Shown: positions 1 through 8,455 of the stretch, piece by piece | Position numbering within the stretch: position 1 is the first letter of the stretch | How the letters are laid out: every line of letters begins with the position of its first letter | Source of the DNA: Rikenellaceae bacterium | GTDB taxonomy: Bacteria > Bacteroidota > Bacteroidia > Bacteroidales > Rikenellaceae | Direction: 5' to 3' | NCBI GenBank assembly: GCA_015059735.1 | Contig: SUZX01000002.1 | Span: forward strand, 186,001-250,000 | DNA length: 64,000 nt | Translations under genes and position numbers: made by a program | Notes under the pieces: model-generated | What the model was told of the DNA's origin: nothing | The model's input: only the letters and a program-made list of their open reading frames with translations | The model's database searches: none

Positions 1-1
1 C

Positions 2-796
2 GAGTTGGGACTTCCGATCTTGCAACCCGAAAAGTTGCGCGATCCGGAGTTTGTTGCGGATATGCAGGCACTGCAACCCGATTTGGGAATAGTTATCGCG
101 TTTCGCATGTTGCCGGAGGTGATTTGGAGCATGCCGAAAATGGGAACGTTCAACCTTCACGCTTCGTTATTGCCACAATATCGCGGAGCTGCTCCGATAA
201 ACCGTGCCATTATGAATGGCGAAATCGAAACGGGAGTTACGACATTTTTGCTCAACCACGAAATTGATAAAGGGGCAATTCTTGCGCAACAAAAGGTTGC
301 GATCTTTCCGGAAGATAACGTCGGGACGCTCTATGATCGTTTGATGACGATTGGAGCTCCGTTGGTGATTGATACGGTGGAGCGGATTGCTGCGGGAGAT
401 ATTACTCCTATGGAGCAAATAGGGGTTGATGAGACGACATTGAAACCGGCACCCAAGATCTTCAAAGAGGATTGCAGGATTGACTGGTCGCTTTCGGGAA
501 CATGTATTATCAATTTGATTCGAGGCCTTTCGCCGTATCCTGCGGCATGGACTGCATTGTGTAAAGAGGGAACCGAAGAGGAGCAGAGTGCTAAAATTTA
601 TGCGGCAAGTTTTGAGGAGGTTGCTCATACCCAAATTTGCGGAGCAGTGGAGAGTGACGGACGAACTTTTTTGCGTGTTGCGTGCCGGAACGGTTGGATA
701 AATATTTTAGAGGTACAGATTGCAGGCAAGAAACGATTGCCGATTCGAGAACTGCTTTTGGGGTGGCGCGATGCGCTCCAATGCCGTTTTGTATAG
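2..796 (+). CDS. fmt: Methionyl-tRNA formyltransferase, 5' truncated by the window edge
   Basis: Transfers a formyl group from 10-formyltetrahydrofolate to Met-tRNA(fMet) in the cytoplasm for translation initiation. The visible 264 codons cover most of the formyltransferase domain and the whole C-terminal OB-like tRNA-binding domain. The catalytic Asn and His are seen in FNLHASLLPQYRGAAPI and the Asp in NHEIDKGAIL, the family N-H-D triad. Family members are about 310-325 residues, so about 50-60 N-terminal residues lie outside the window. The frame is open to the first base, so the TTG at position 5 is not the real start. The next gene is convergent. Confidence 0.95.
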   Translation, partial: ELGLPILQPEKLRDPEFVADMQALQPDLGIVIAFRMLPEVIWSMPKMGTFNLHASLLPQYRGAAPINRAIMNGEIETGVTTFLLNHEIDKGAILAQQKVAIFPEDNVGTLYDRLMTIGAPLVIDTVERIAAGDITPMEQIGVDETTLKPAPKIFKEDCRIDWSLSGTCIINLIRGLSPYPAAWTALCKEGTEEEQSAKIYAASFEEVAHTQICGAVESDGRTFLRVACRNGWINILEVQIAGKKRLPIRELLLGWRDALQCRFV

Positions 797-823
797 CGAG
801 TGGTGCGTGCGGTAAGCAGATCT

Positions 824-1192
824 TTATCTGTTGTGCAGGGTGGCAAACGAGAGAATATGCCATGTGACACCGATGGCAATGGCCGCCAATAGAAGTTGCA
901 ACCAAAGGTATCCGTTGGCAGGCCCAAAGATACAATAGAGAATTGTTGCCCAAAGGAGCGAAACGGAGACGATTTTGGCGCGTAGAGGAATCGCGTGGTA
1001 TTCGCGGAAATTTCGGATGTACGATCCCAATTTCCGATGCGATAACAACCGATTGTATAGTTGAGGGGTGGAGTGAGCCCAAAGAGTTGCTGTGAGTAAT
1101 AAAAAAGGGGTAGTGGGAAGTAGCGGGATAAAAATCCCGATAATTCCCAATATCAGAGAGATACTCCCGAATATGATGAATAACCACTTCAT
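824..1192 (-). CDS. DUF454 (YbaN-like) inner membrane protein
   Basis: A 122-residue protein made almost entirely of hydrophobic segments, with the DUF454 pattern GxxGxxxPLLPTTPFLLL near residue 20. Function is unknown in this family. I start at the ATG beginning MKWLF rather than 39 nt upstream, because a perfect TAnnTTTG box (1197-1204, minus strand) ends only 4 nt before this ATG; a longer protein would need a start upstream of the promoter. It stands alone between fmt, which is convergent, and the divergent threonine aldolase. Confidence 0.8.
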   Translation of the reverse strand: MKWLFIIFGSISLILGIIGIFIPLLPTTPFLLLTATLWAHSTPQLYNRLLSHRKLGSYIRNFREYHAIPLRAKIVSVSLLWATILYCIFGPANGYLWLQLLLAAIAIGVTWHILSFATLHNR

Positions 1193-1196
1193 GTGG

Positions 1197-1204
1197 CAAA
1201 AATA
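1197..1204 (-). promoter_or_regulatory. -7 box TATTTTTG for the DUF454 gene
   Basis: Perfect TAnnTTTG on the minus strand. Its last base is separated from the ATG at 1192 by 4 nt, so the transcript should be leaderless or nearly so. Confidence 0.6.
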
Positions 1205-1324
1205 ACGAAAATCCGGAGATAACGGAATCAACCTGTTGATTAAATCGAGTTCATAGCACTAAGTTATTGCAAAACAACCTTCCTCAAACCTAACGCCACT
1301 CTAAAAGATTTGTTGCTTTTTAGA

Positions 1325-1332
1325 TACTTTTG
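1325..1332 (+). promoter_or_regulatory. -7 box TACTTTTG for the threonine aldolase gene
   Basis: Perfect TAnnTTTG, 28 nt before the ATG at 1361, with a TTG-rich stretch upstream near 1310. It predicts a leader of about 20-25 nt. Confidence 0.6.
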
Positions 1333-1360
1333 TATGTTAATCCTATAAAATAGACGATAG

Positions 1361-2386
1361 ATGTTACATTTCGATTGCGATTATATGGAGGGGGCGCATC
1401 CCGAGATTTTGCGCCGATTTATCGAAACCAACTTGGAGCAGACTGCCGGCTACGGAAATGATCCCTATACCGAGCGTGCATGTCAGGCGGTACGTCAAGC
1501 GTGCGGAGTTCCCGATGCGCGGGTTTTCTTCCTTGTGGGCGGAACTCAAACCAATGCAACGGTCATCGACGGCCTGTTGGCTCATCATCAGGGGGTATTG
1601 GCCGCTGAAAGCGGACATATAAATGTACATGAGGCGGGAGCAATAGAGGCCTCGGGGCACAAAGTGCTCACACTTCCTTCGCATCAAGGAAAGGTCGATC
1701 CCGAAGAGTTGGATGCTTACATCAATGACTTTTATCGCGATGATACGTATCAACACATGGTTGCTCCGGGTATGCTATATATTTCGCATCCTACGGAGTA
1801 TGGTACTGTTTATTCGCGCTCGGAATTGGAGCGGTTGAGTGATATATGCCATAGGGCTAATATTCCGCTTTATATCGATGGCGCTCGCATGGGATATGCA
1901 TTAGCGGCAGAGGGAAGTGATGTGACACTCACAGATGTGGCACGATTGAGCGATGTGTTCTATATCGGAGGAACAAAAGTGGGAGCACTCTTCGGTGAAG
2001 CAGTTGTTGTGACCAACCCAACATTGCTGCCTCACTTTTTTTCACTGATCAAACAGCATGGTGCATTGTTGGCCAAAGGGCGTTTGTTGGGCATACAGTT
2101 TGAAACACTTTTTACTGACGGACTTTATTTCCAATTAGGACGTCACGCCGTAAGGCTTGCATTGCGATTGCGTGAGGCATTCCGCGCAAAAGGATACGAG
2201 GTGGCGATGGAGTCACCGACCAATCAGCAGTTTTTTCGTCTGCCCAACGAGGTAATAGACCGCTTGAAACAGTACGCTACATTCGAATATTGGGGGCCGC
2301 GCGGAGAGCATAGCTCTATGGTGCGGTTTGTTACCAGCTGGGCCACACGCGAAGAGGATATAGAGCAACTCATTGCGTTGCTCTAA
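1361..2386 (+). CDS. ltaE: Low-specificity threonine aldolase (PLP, beta-eliminating lyase family)
   Basis: Cleaves threonine or allo-threonine to glycine and acetaldehyde using pyridoxal phosphate in the cytoplasm. The 341 residues match the family length. The PLP-binding lysine is K206 in the motif FYIGGTKVGALFG, and the conserved stretches GGTQTNA and IDGARMGYA are present. The gene has its own promoter and no close operon partner. Related beta-eliminating lyases share the fold, so exact substrate preference and L/allo specificity cannot be read from sequence. Confidence 0.88.
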   Translation: MLHFDCDYMEGAHPEILRRFIETNLEQTAGYGNDPYTERACQAVRQACGVPDARVFFLVGGTQTNATVIDGLLAHHQGVLAAESGHINVHEAGAIEASGHKVLTLPSHQGKVDPEELDAYINDFYRDDTYQHMVAPGMLYISHPTEYGTVYSRSELERLSDICHRANIPLYIDGARMGYALAAEGSDVTLTDVARLSDVFYIGGTKVGALFGEAVVVTNPTLLPHFFSLIKQHGALLAKGRLLGIQFETLFTDGLYFQLGRHAVRLALRLREAFRAKGYEVAMESPTNQQFFRLPNEVIDRLKQYATFEYWGPRGEHSSMVRFVTSWATREEDIEQLIALL

Positions 2387-2471
2387 GTTATAACAACCAA
2401 ATGTTGCGGATTAATTGGGGATGCGATAGAAAGGGATTTTCCTGTCTGTATTCTTTCTAAACGATTGTTTG

Positions 2472-3680
2472 ATGATAAATCGGTTGAAATTGCTGTTATT
2501 GCTCGTAGGCGTATTCGGATGCTCTCAGGCATGGGCGAAAGATCCTGCCAAGCCGGCGCATCCGCAATATATCTCGACGAGTTTTGCCGGAGGCGTTGCC
2601 TTGCCGGCGAAAGTCGTACCAAACGGCAGTAAGGCTACGGGTTATGCGGCGTGGTCGTTGAAATACGGTATTGTTTCAAGGGGAGATCGGTGGCAGGATT
2701 ATGCTTTCGGTCGCCCGTATTGGGGCATAGGTGTTTATGTGCCTTATTTCTCGAAATATTATGGGCAGCCTTTTTCTGTCTATTTCTTGCAAGGAGCGCG
2801 GTTGGCGCAACTCAATTCGACTGTTTCATTGAATTACGAGGTCAATTTCGGGGTGTCGTTCAACTGGAATCATTACAATTATTATCGTCGTCCCAACTTA
2901 TTGGCAATAGGATCAAGTGTTGATGTGCATTTGGCCGGTAATATTTATTTCAAGTGGGATCTCTCTCGTCGTTGGGATATTCGGTCAGGATTGGGATTTA
3001 ATCATTTTTCCAATGGGGCACTTCGTACTCCGAATCATGGTTTGAATGCGTTGTCGGGATTTGTTGAGGTTGCTTGCAAACTTGGAGCACTCGACAATGA
3101 GGTGCCTGATAGATGGCCGACGGAGTATCCTATATTCAAACGTCGATGGATTCATGAATTGAGTGTCCAATTAGCGACACGTACGCTCAAATTGGATGCG
3201 ACTGAGAGTCTGCAGATGGACCTAAGGGATAAATATCCTCGGAAACATTTCAGCGTGGTCGGAATCAATTACAGTCCTATGTTTTGGTTTACCCGTCGTT
3301 TCATGATCGGTCCGAGTCTTGAATTGGTGTATGATGAGAGTGCTGCGACAATCATTCGTGGTGGGGAGAACGCACAAACACATTTGTATGAAGAACAGGT
3401 GAAATTTGCTCCGATGAACAAGCGTTTTTCGGCGGGTTTGTCGGTGAGAGGGGAGTTGGTTATGCCCGGGTATTCGGTATTTGCTAATATCGGTTATGAC
3501 ATATGTACCAAGAACAAGCGGGATAATCGGCTTTATCAGATTTATGGCATGAAAGTTTATCTTTATCGGAATCTGTTTGCGGCGATCGGTGTCCGTTCTA
3601 CAAATATCTCACAGTCGAAATATTTGTTTTTGAGGGTGGGTTGCGCTCTAAATCGGCATAAAAAGGAGAAATCCAATTAA
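2472..3680 (+). CDS. Acyloxyacyl hydrolase / PagL-like lipid A 3-O-deacylase, outer membrane
   Basis: A 402-residue protein with a signal peptide (cleavage after about residue 23, AWA) and a beta-barrel-like rest rich in alternating aromatic residues. The PagL catalytic signature is visible as H178-F-S180-N, followed by a PN-G-N segment. In PagL proteins this His and Ser belong to the active site that removes the 3-linked acyl chain of lipid A. PagL itself is about 170 residues, so this is the long Bacteroidetes form with an extra C-terminal barrel-like half. I start at ATG 2472; the TTG just before it is less likely. Confidence 0.72.
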   Translation: MINRLKLLLLLVGVFGCSQAWAKDPAKPAHPQYISTSFAGGVALPAKVVPNGSKATGYAAWSLKYGIVSRGDRWQDYAFGRPYWGIGVYVPYFSKYYGQPFSVYFLQGARLAQLNSTVSLNYEVNFGVSFNWNHYNYYRRPNLLAIGSSVDVHLAGNIYFKWDLSRRWDIRSGLGFNHFSNGALRTPNHGLNALSGFVEVACKLGALDNEVPDRWPTEYPIFKRRWIHELSVQLATRTLKLDATESLQMDLRDKYPRKHFSVVGINYSPMFWFTRRFMIGPSLELVYDESAATIIRGGENAQTHLYEEQVKFAPMNKRFSAGLSVRGELVMPGYSVFANIGYDICTKNKRDNRLYQIYGMKVYLYRNLFAAIGVRSTNISQSKYLFLRVGCALNRHKKEKSN

Positions 3681-3758
3681 TGTATTGGGAATCATTTGGC
3701 TAAGCTATTAATACTAATATAATGTGTAGGGATATGATATTTTAATCTATTTTTTCGC

Positions 3759-3766
3759 TATCTTTG
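3759..3766 (+). promoter_or_regulatory. -7 box TATCTTTG for rpiB
   Basis: Perfect TAnnTTTG, 27 nt before the ATG at 3794. It shows that the in-frame upstream TTG at 3764, which lies inside the promoter, is not the start. Confidence 0.65.
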
Positions 3767-3793
3767 CACATACATGATATAAAACCGAAAAAG

Positions 3794-4234
3794 ATGAAGA
3801 AAATAGGTATTGCCTGTGATCATGCAGGGTATGAAATGAAAGAGTTTTTGGTGGGTTATCTTACTGCCAAAGGATTTGAAGTCCTTGATTTCGGTACACA
3901 TTCTCCGGAGAGTGTCGATTATCCGGATTATGCCCATGCGTTGGCTACGGCAGTGGAGCAGGGTGAAGTGTGTGGTGGTGTAGGACTTTGCGGATCGGGC
4001 GAAGGTATGGCTATTTCGCTCAATAAGCATCAGGGAATCCGTGCCGGTTTGTGCTGGAATACGGAGGTTGCTTCGTTGATTCGTTGCCACAACAACGCCA
4101 ATGTCATTGTATTGCCGGCACGTTTTATCTCTAACGACGAGGCTGTGGCAATCTTGGATGCCTATTTTGCCGCAGAATTTGAGGGTGGTCGCCACGAACG
4201 ACGGGTTGCCAAGATTCCGGTAAACGGCCAATAG
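3794..4234 (+). CDS. rpiB: Ribose-5-phosphate isomerase B (RpiB/LacAB family)
   Basis: Interconverts ribose 5-phosphate and ribulose 5-phosphate in the non-oxidative pentose phosphate pathway. The 146 residues fit the family. The family signature CDHAGYEMK is at residues 8-16, and the phosphate-binding and catalytic GLCGSGEGMAI segment with its active-site Cys follows. It is monocistronic and converges with ispE, from which it is separated by only 23 nt. Confidence 0.93.
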   Translation: MKKIGIACDHAGYEMKEFLVGYLTAKGFEVLDFGTHSPESVDYPDYAHALATAVEQGEVCGGVGLCGSGEGMAISLNKHQGIRAGLCWNTEVASLIRCHNNANVIVLPARFISNDEAVAILDAYFAAEFEGGRHERRVAKIPVNGQ

Positions 4235-4257
4235 TTAGTGTTGAGATCGACCGCTGT

Positions 4258-5064
4258 TTACAACCTATATATATAAGGCGTGGTGATGGTGTGCGCTTTT
4301 TGCAGATCGTCGAAAAGCCCGAAGACCGTCGATCCACTGCCTGACATAGAAGCATAGAGAGCACCTGCCGAGAGCAGTTGCTCTTTTGCTTTTCGGATGG
4401 TGGGATGAGCGGCAAAGATGTGTGGTTCGAAATCGTTGGTGATCAGATTCTGCCACGCTGTAATCGGTTGTTGAAGACGTGTTGCCAACGGGGTATGTGG
4501 AACATGAGGCCGAACGCCGGCATAGGCTTCGCGTGTCGAAACTCCCTCGTTTGGTTTGATAAGCACGAGAATAAGGCCGGAGAGGTCTATTTCGAATGGG
4601 ACCATGATTTCACCGCGTCCCGTGCAAAGTTGCGGCGTGTTGCGGACGAAAAAAGCCGTGTCGCTACCTAGTGCGGCGGCGCAGTCTATAAGTTCTGCTT
4701 CGGAGAGTTGCAACTCAAAGAGGGAATCTATGGCTTTGATGATGGTTGTTGCATCGGACGATCCGCCACCCAAGCCGGCACCGAAAGGAACCTGTTTTAT
4801 CAAGCGAATGGCAACTCCTTCGATACCATAGCGGTTGTGCATCAGTTGAAAAGCCTTTATGCAGATGTTCTCTTCGGGAGGACAGTCCATTGTCAGACCT
4901 TCGGTGTGGAAGGTTACCCCTTGTGCCGAAATTCGTGATATTTCTATTATGTCGTATAATTCCGGTACGGGGATCATTACGGTTTCAAGATCGTGAAATC
5001 CATCCTCACGCTTGCGAAGGATGTCCAACCCGAGATTTATTTTACAATTGGCTCGTAGAATCAT
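4258..5064 (-). CDS. ispE: 4-diphosphocytidyl-2-C-methyl-D-erythritol kinase
   Basis: Phosphorylates CDP-methylerythritol in the MEP isoprenoid pathway (GHMP kinase family). The 268-residue protein begins MILRANCKINLGLDI, the usual family N-terminus with its active-site Lys. The glycine-rich ATP loop is PFGAGLGGGSSDA, and the C-terminal GHMP motif is SMSGSGSTVFG. I chose the ATG at 5064 because the homologous region begins there and a perfect promoter box lies at 5069-5076; a longer reading frame would begin upstream of that promoter. The other MEP gene here is ispD at 12.9 kb. Confidence 0.93.
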   Translation of the reverse strand: MILRANCKINLGLDILRKREDGFHDLETVMIPVPELYDIIEISRISAQGVTFHTEGLTMDCPPEENICIKAFQLMHNRYGIEGVAIRLIKQVPFGAGLGGGSSDATTIIKAIDSLFELQLSEAELIDCAAALGSDTAFFVRNTPQLCTGRGEIMVPFEIDLSGLILVLIKPNEGVSTREAYAGVRPHVPHTPLATRLQQPITAWQNLITNDFEPHIFAAHPTIRKAKEQLLSAGALYASMSGSGSTVFGLFDDLQKAHTITTPYIYRL

Positions 5065-5068
5065 GGAA

Positions 5069-5076
5069 CAAAGGTA
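5069..5076 (-). promoter_or_regulatory. -7 box TACCTTTG for ispE
   Basis: Perfect TAnnTTTG on the minus strand, ending exactly 4 nt before the ispE ATG. It lies 9 bp from the opposite-facing box of the GSCFA gene, so the two promoters overlap. Confidence 0.65.
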
Positions 5077-5085
5077 AGAATTTTC

Positions 5086-5093
5086 TATTTTTG
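5086..5093 (+). promoter_or_regulatory. -7 box TATTTTTG for the GSCFA gene
   Basis: Perfect TAnnTTTG, ending exactly 4 nt before the ATG at 5098. It predicts a leaderless mRNA and shares DNA with the ispE promoter. Confidence 0.65.
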
Positions 5094-5097
5094 TTGC

Positions 5098-6063
5098 ATG
5101 AAATTCCGCACAGAAATAAAAATTGCTCCTTTTGTAACCCCGATTGATTATGCAGATCGGCTGTTGGCTTTGGGCTCGTGCTTCTCGGAGCATATCGCTC
5201 ATCGGCTTGTAGCAGCGAAATTCCGCGTTGTGGCCAATCCCTCAGGGATTCTGTTTAATCCGCTCTCGTTGGCGGCGACATTGCAGGATTATCTGCATCC
5301 AACCCATGTAGATGTTTCAGAACTATGTACCGATGGAGAGCAGTGGTTTCATTATGGATTTCATGGAGATTTTGCTGCTCCGACCCTTGAAGAGGCTAAG
5401 AGGTGTATGGATGCGGCTCGACAGCAGGGGGCTGAGGCTTTGGCGGCAGCCGATTGGTTGTTGCTGACCTTTGGAACGGCGTGGGTCTATGAACGACACG
5501 GACGGGTGGTAGCCAATTGTCATCGCCAACCGGCTAATGAGTTTCAACGAAGACGGTTGGGTGTGTCCGAGATCGTGGAACGGTTTGCCGAGTTGCTGAG
5601 TGGCCCTTTGGCCGATAAACGGGTGGTGCTGACGGTAAGTCCTGTGCGGCATGTGGGCGAAGGATTGGCTGAGAACAATTTGTCGAAAGCTATATTACGT
5701 TTGGCGGCCGAAGAATTATCTGCTCGTTTTGAGCAGGTGGAGTATTTTCCGGCATATGAGATCCTGATGGATGATTTACGCGATTACCGTTTCTATGCCG
5801 ATGATTTGGTGCATCCTTCGTCGCAAGCTATTGCTTATGTGTGGGAGAAGTTTGTGGATGCGGCACTCTCGACAAAAGCACGGCAATTATTGCCGGAGGT
5901 GGAGGCAGTGGTTGCGGCGGCATCACATCGTCCGCGAAATGAGCGGAGTGAGAGGCATAAAGAGTTCTGTCGGCGGTTCTTGGAGAAGATCGCGGCATTA
6001 CCTGAGATCGATTTTAGTGAAGAAGCTGCTGCTTTTCGTCGATCTATCGAAATAAATTCGTAA
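5098..6063 (+). CDS. GSCFA domain protein
   Basis: A 321-residue protein of the GSCFA family, a group related to SGNH hydrolases and common in Bacteroidetes, of unknown substrate. The name-giving motif appears as GSCFSEHI at residues 26-33, and the family start MKFRTEI is at the very N-terminus, which fixes the start codon. Further family features are the LTFGTAWVY stretch, the LTVSPVRH stretch and a late DLVHPS that would supply an Asp/His pair. There is no signal peptide. It is followed after 28 nt by a phosphatase-like gene with its own promoter box over the stop codon. Confidence 0.85.
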   Translation: MKFRTEIKIAPFVTPIDYADRLLALGSCFSEHIAHRLVAAKFRVVANPSGILFNPLSLAATLQDYLHPTHVDVSELCTDGEQWFHYGFHGDFAAPTLEEAKRCMDAARQQGAEALAAADWLLLTFGTAWVYERHGRVVANCHRQPANEFQRRRLGVSEIVERFAELLSGPLADKRVVLTVSPVRHVGEGLAENNLSKAILRLAAEELSARFEQVEYFPAYEILMDDLRDYRFYADDLVHPSSQAIAYVWEKFVDAALSTKARQLLPEVEAVVAAASHRPRNERSERHKEFCRRFLEKIAALPEIDFSEEAAAFRRSIEINS

Positions 6064-6068
6064 TTTTG
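6061..6068 (+). promoter_or_regulatory. -7 box TAATTTTG for the phosphatase-like gene
   Basis: Perfect TAnnTTTG that overlaps the TAA stop codon of the GSCFA gene, 23 nt before the ATG at 6092. Confidence 0.5.
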
Positions 6069-6091
6069 TGAGCAATTTAGGTCTGCGTGTT

Positions 6092-7651
6092 ATGAAATTG
6101 AAATTTATATTGCTGATCTCGGCATTTTGTGCTCTATTTGAGGCGCATGCAACGAAACCGAGGTTGATTGTGAATATTGTCGTGGGATCGATGCGTGCAG
6201 AGGATTTGAATCGGTATGCTTCGAATTTCAGTGAGGGAGGATTCAAACGTTTGATGATTGGAGGTACGGTTTATACCGATAGCGGTTACGACTACCAGCA
6301 AACCACAACGCCTGTTTCGTTGGCGACACTCTCGACCGGAGCCATGCCTTCGACGCATGGGGTAATCGGTGCCCGTTGGATGGATTACACGACCAATCAG
6401 TCGGTGGAGTTGATCTCTTCGACAGAAAATCCGAGCCCCGAGCAACTGATTGCACCCACGATCTCGGAGACCTTATTACGCCATGCGGCAGGTAGCCAAA
6501 GTGTGACGGTGGCAGCAGAGGCCACCTCTGCCGTTGTGATGAACGGTCGGGGAGGCAGTTGTTTTTGGTTGGATCAACATTGTGGTTGGACCTCCTCAAA
6601 AGCATATATCGAAACTTTGCCAGAATGGATTACTCGTAGCAATCGCGAACATTATAACCTATCGTATGTAGCTGCCGAATGGCGAACACTTTATGATCGG
6701 GGGCGTTATATAAATAAACGCCATTGGGATATCTCCTTGACCGGAAAGAATCGCAAAGAGCGTACTGTGCAGGGTAGTGGCCGTTTGAAACATGGCTCCG
6801 ATTACGAACGTATGCTCTATACTCCGGCAGGAAATACCGCTGTATTGGGGTTGGCCAAGCAGGCTATTGCGCAATACGGTTTGGGAAACGATGAAATTCC
6901 CGATATACTGAATATTTATCTCGATGCCTCGCGACGTATCGTCGAAGCATATGGGCCGGAATCGATCGAAGTGGAGGATACTTATTACCGCCTTGACAAC
7001 GATTTGGCTGATTTCCTCACATTCCTTTTGGCACAAGTTAAAAATAAAGAGGTGCTGGTGGTGCTTACCTCCGATCATGGTACCAGTCCAGCATACGATG
7101 CCGGCTCTGTGGTCGCAGATCGGTTTAATGAACGGCAGTTCGAGGTGATTGTCAACGGATTCCTCAATGCTCGTTATGGAACAGGAAAATGGGTTACAGC
7201 TTTCGATAGCAAGTGTTTGTGGTTGAATCACAATTTGATTTATGAGCGTGGTTTGAACCTTTCGGAAGTACAAAACGAGGTGGCAATATTCGCTATGCAG
7301 TTCCGAGGTGTATCGCATGCTTTGGCGGCGACAGCCATGCGCACGAGTTATTTCGGAAGCGGTTATGCACGTAAGTTGCAAAATAGTTTTTACCCACGAC
7401 GTTCGGGTGATGTCATTTTGAATCTCATGCCCGGGTGGATCGAAGAGCAAGAGCGTGTCTGCTCGACATCGGGATCGATGTACGGCTATGATACACAAGT
7501 CCCCTTGATATTTTATGGGGCAGGTGTCGGAATGCAACGAATCAGTCGCAGAGTGGATATGACTTCGGTGGCTCCGACGTTGGCGCGTATTGCCGGAATA
7601 TCAAAGCCGGCAGCGTCGGAGGGAGAGGTTTTGGTCGAAATTGTAGATTGA
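6092..7651 (+). CDS. PafA-like alkaline phosphatase superfamily protein, probably catalytically inactive
   Basis: A 519-residue exported protein (signal peptide about 1-20, ending EAHA) with the fold features of PafA-type phosphatases, such as a YDTxVPLIFYG stretch and RRSGDVILNLMPGW. Using PafA positions known from the family, the spacing matches closely. The nucleophile Thr is kept (T73), as are D328 and H329 in TSDHG. However, the first Asp is G32, the Asp/His pair is R281 and E285, and the late His is S460 in CSTSGS. Four of six metal ligands are thus replaced, so hydrolysis is unlikely. It heads a cluster with sufE, a DUF59 gene and DUF2851. I start at ATG 6092, where the signal peptide begins. 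Confidence 0.8.
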   Translation: MKLKFILLISAFCALFEAHATKPRLIVNIVVGSMRAEDLNRYASNFSEGGFKRLMIGGTVYTDSGYDYQQTTTPVSLATLSTGAMPSTHGVIGARWMDYTTNQSVELISSTENPSPEQLIAPTISETLLRHAAGSQSVTVAAEATSAVVMNGRGGSCFWLDQHCGWTSSKAYIETLPEWITRSNREHYNLSYVAAEWRTLYDRGRYINKRHWDISLTGKNRKERTVQGSGRLKHGSDYERMLYTPAGNTAVLGLAKQAIAQYGLGNDEIPDILNIYLDASRRIVEAYGPESIEVEDTYYRLDNDLADFLTFLLAQVKNKEVLVVLTSDHGTSPAYDAGSVVADRFNERQFEVIVNGFLNARYGTGKWVTAFDSKCLWLNHNLIYERGLNLSEVQNEVAIFAMQFRGVSHALAATAMRTSYFGSGYARKLQNSFYPRRSGDVILNLMPGWIEEQERVCSTSGSMYGYDTQVPLIFYGAGVGMQRISRRVDMTSVAPTLARIAGISKPAASEGEVLVEIVD

Positions 7652-7671
7652 AAAAGATAATTTAGTTGAAA

Positions 7672-8085
7672 ATGGATAAAATTCAAGAGGAGATCATCGA
7701 AGAGTTTTCGGTATTCGATGATTGGCTCGATAAATACGACTATTTGATCGGATTGGCTGACACGCTACCCGAAATTGCGGCAGAACATCGCACGGAGCAG
7801 TTTTTGATTCAAGGATGTCAATCCCGCGTGTGGGTCGATGCACGAATGGAAGAAGGCCGAGTTTACTACGCTGCCGATAGCGATGCGATCATTACAAAAG
7901 GTATTGTGGCGCTGTTGATTCGTGTGTTTAATGGTCGTACGCCGCGTGAAATTTTGGATACGGAACTCTATTTTGTCGATGCGATCGGATTGGGAGCGAA
8001 TCTTTCTCCAACGCGGGCTAACGGTTTGGTGGCAATGATCAAACAGATGCGCCTTTATGCGTTGGCTTTTGCCACCAAAGAGTAG
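7672..8085 (+). CDS. sufE: SufE-type cysteine desulfurase activator
   Basis: Accepts sulfur from the cysteine desulfurase SufS and passes it to the SUF Fe-S scaffold. The 137 residues match SufE length, and the sulfur-accepting Cys is in the motif GCQSRVW near residue 47. The start is ATG 7672; an in-frame TTG lies 6 nt upstream. It follows the phosphatase-like gene by 20 nt and precedes a DUF59 gene that also belongs to Fe-S assembly. The SUF core genes sufBCDS are not in the window. Confidence 0.9.
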   Translation: MDKIQEEIIEEFSVFDDWLDKYDYLIGLADTLPEIAAEHRTEQFLIQGCQSRVWVDARMEEGRVYYAADSDAIITKGIVALLIRVFNGRTPREILDTELYFVDAIGLGANLSPTRANGLVAMIKQMRLYALAFATKE

Positions 8086-8116
8086 TGTAAAAAAAGACCT
8101 GACGAATAAATTTGAA

Positions 8117-8443
8117 ATGGAAATGACGCCCGAAGAGATTTTACAGGTTGAGAAAGACATTGTTCTGACACTGAAAAACATATACGATCCTGAGATTCCG
8201 GTCAATATCTATGATTTGGGACTGATTTACGAGATCGATTATACGCCCGATGGGGTGGCAACGATTCGCATGACGCTGACGGCTCCGAATTGTCCGATGG
8301 CCGACATATTAGTTGAGGATGTTAATATTCAGGTGGCCAAAGTAAAAGGGGTGAAGACGGTGAATGTGATTCTTACGTTTGATCCCGTTTGGGATAAGAG
8401 CATGATGTCGGAAGAGGCAATGTTGGAGTTGAATTTGTTATAA
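8117..8443 (+). CDS. DUF59 / MIP18-like metal-sulfur cluster assembly factor (SufT type)
   Basis: A 108-residue protein of the MIP18 family, implicated in late Fe-S cluster delivery. The family signature is YDPEIPVNIYDLGLIYEI, followed by the conserved Cys region TLTAPNCPMAD. I start at ATG 8117 (MEMTPEE); the reading frame runs further upstream into sufE but that part has no family similarity. Its position directly after sufE supports a role in Fe-S maturation. Confidence 0.88.
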   Translation: MEMTPEEILQVEKDIVLTLKNIYDPEIPVNIYDLGLIYEIDYTPDGVATIRMTLTAPNCPMADILVEDVNIQVAKVKGVKTVNVILTFDPVWDKSMMSEEAMLELNLL

Positions 8444-8455
8444 ATTCAGGTTGAG

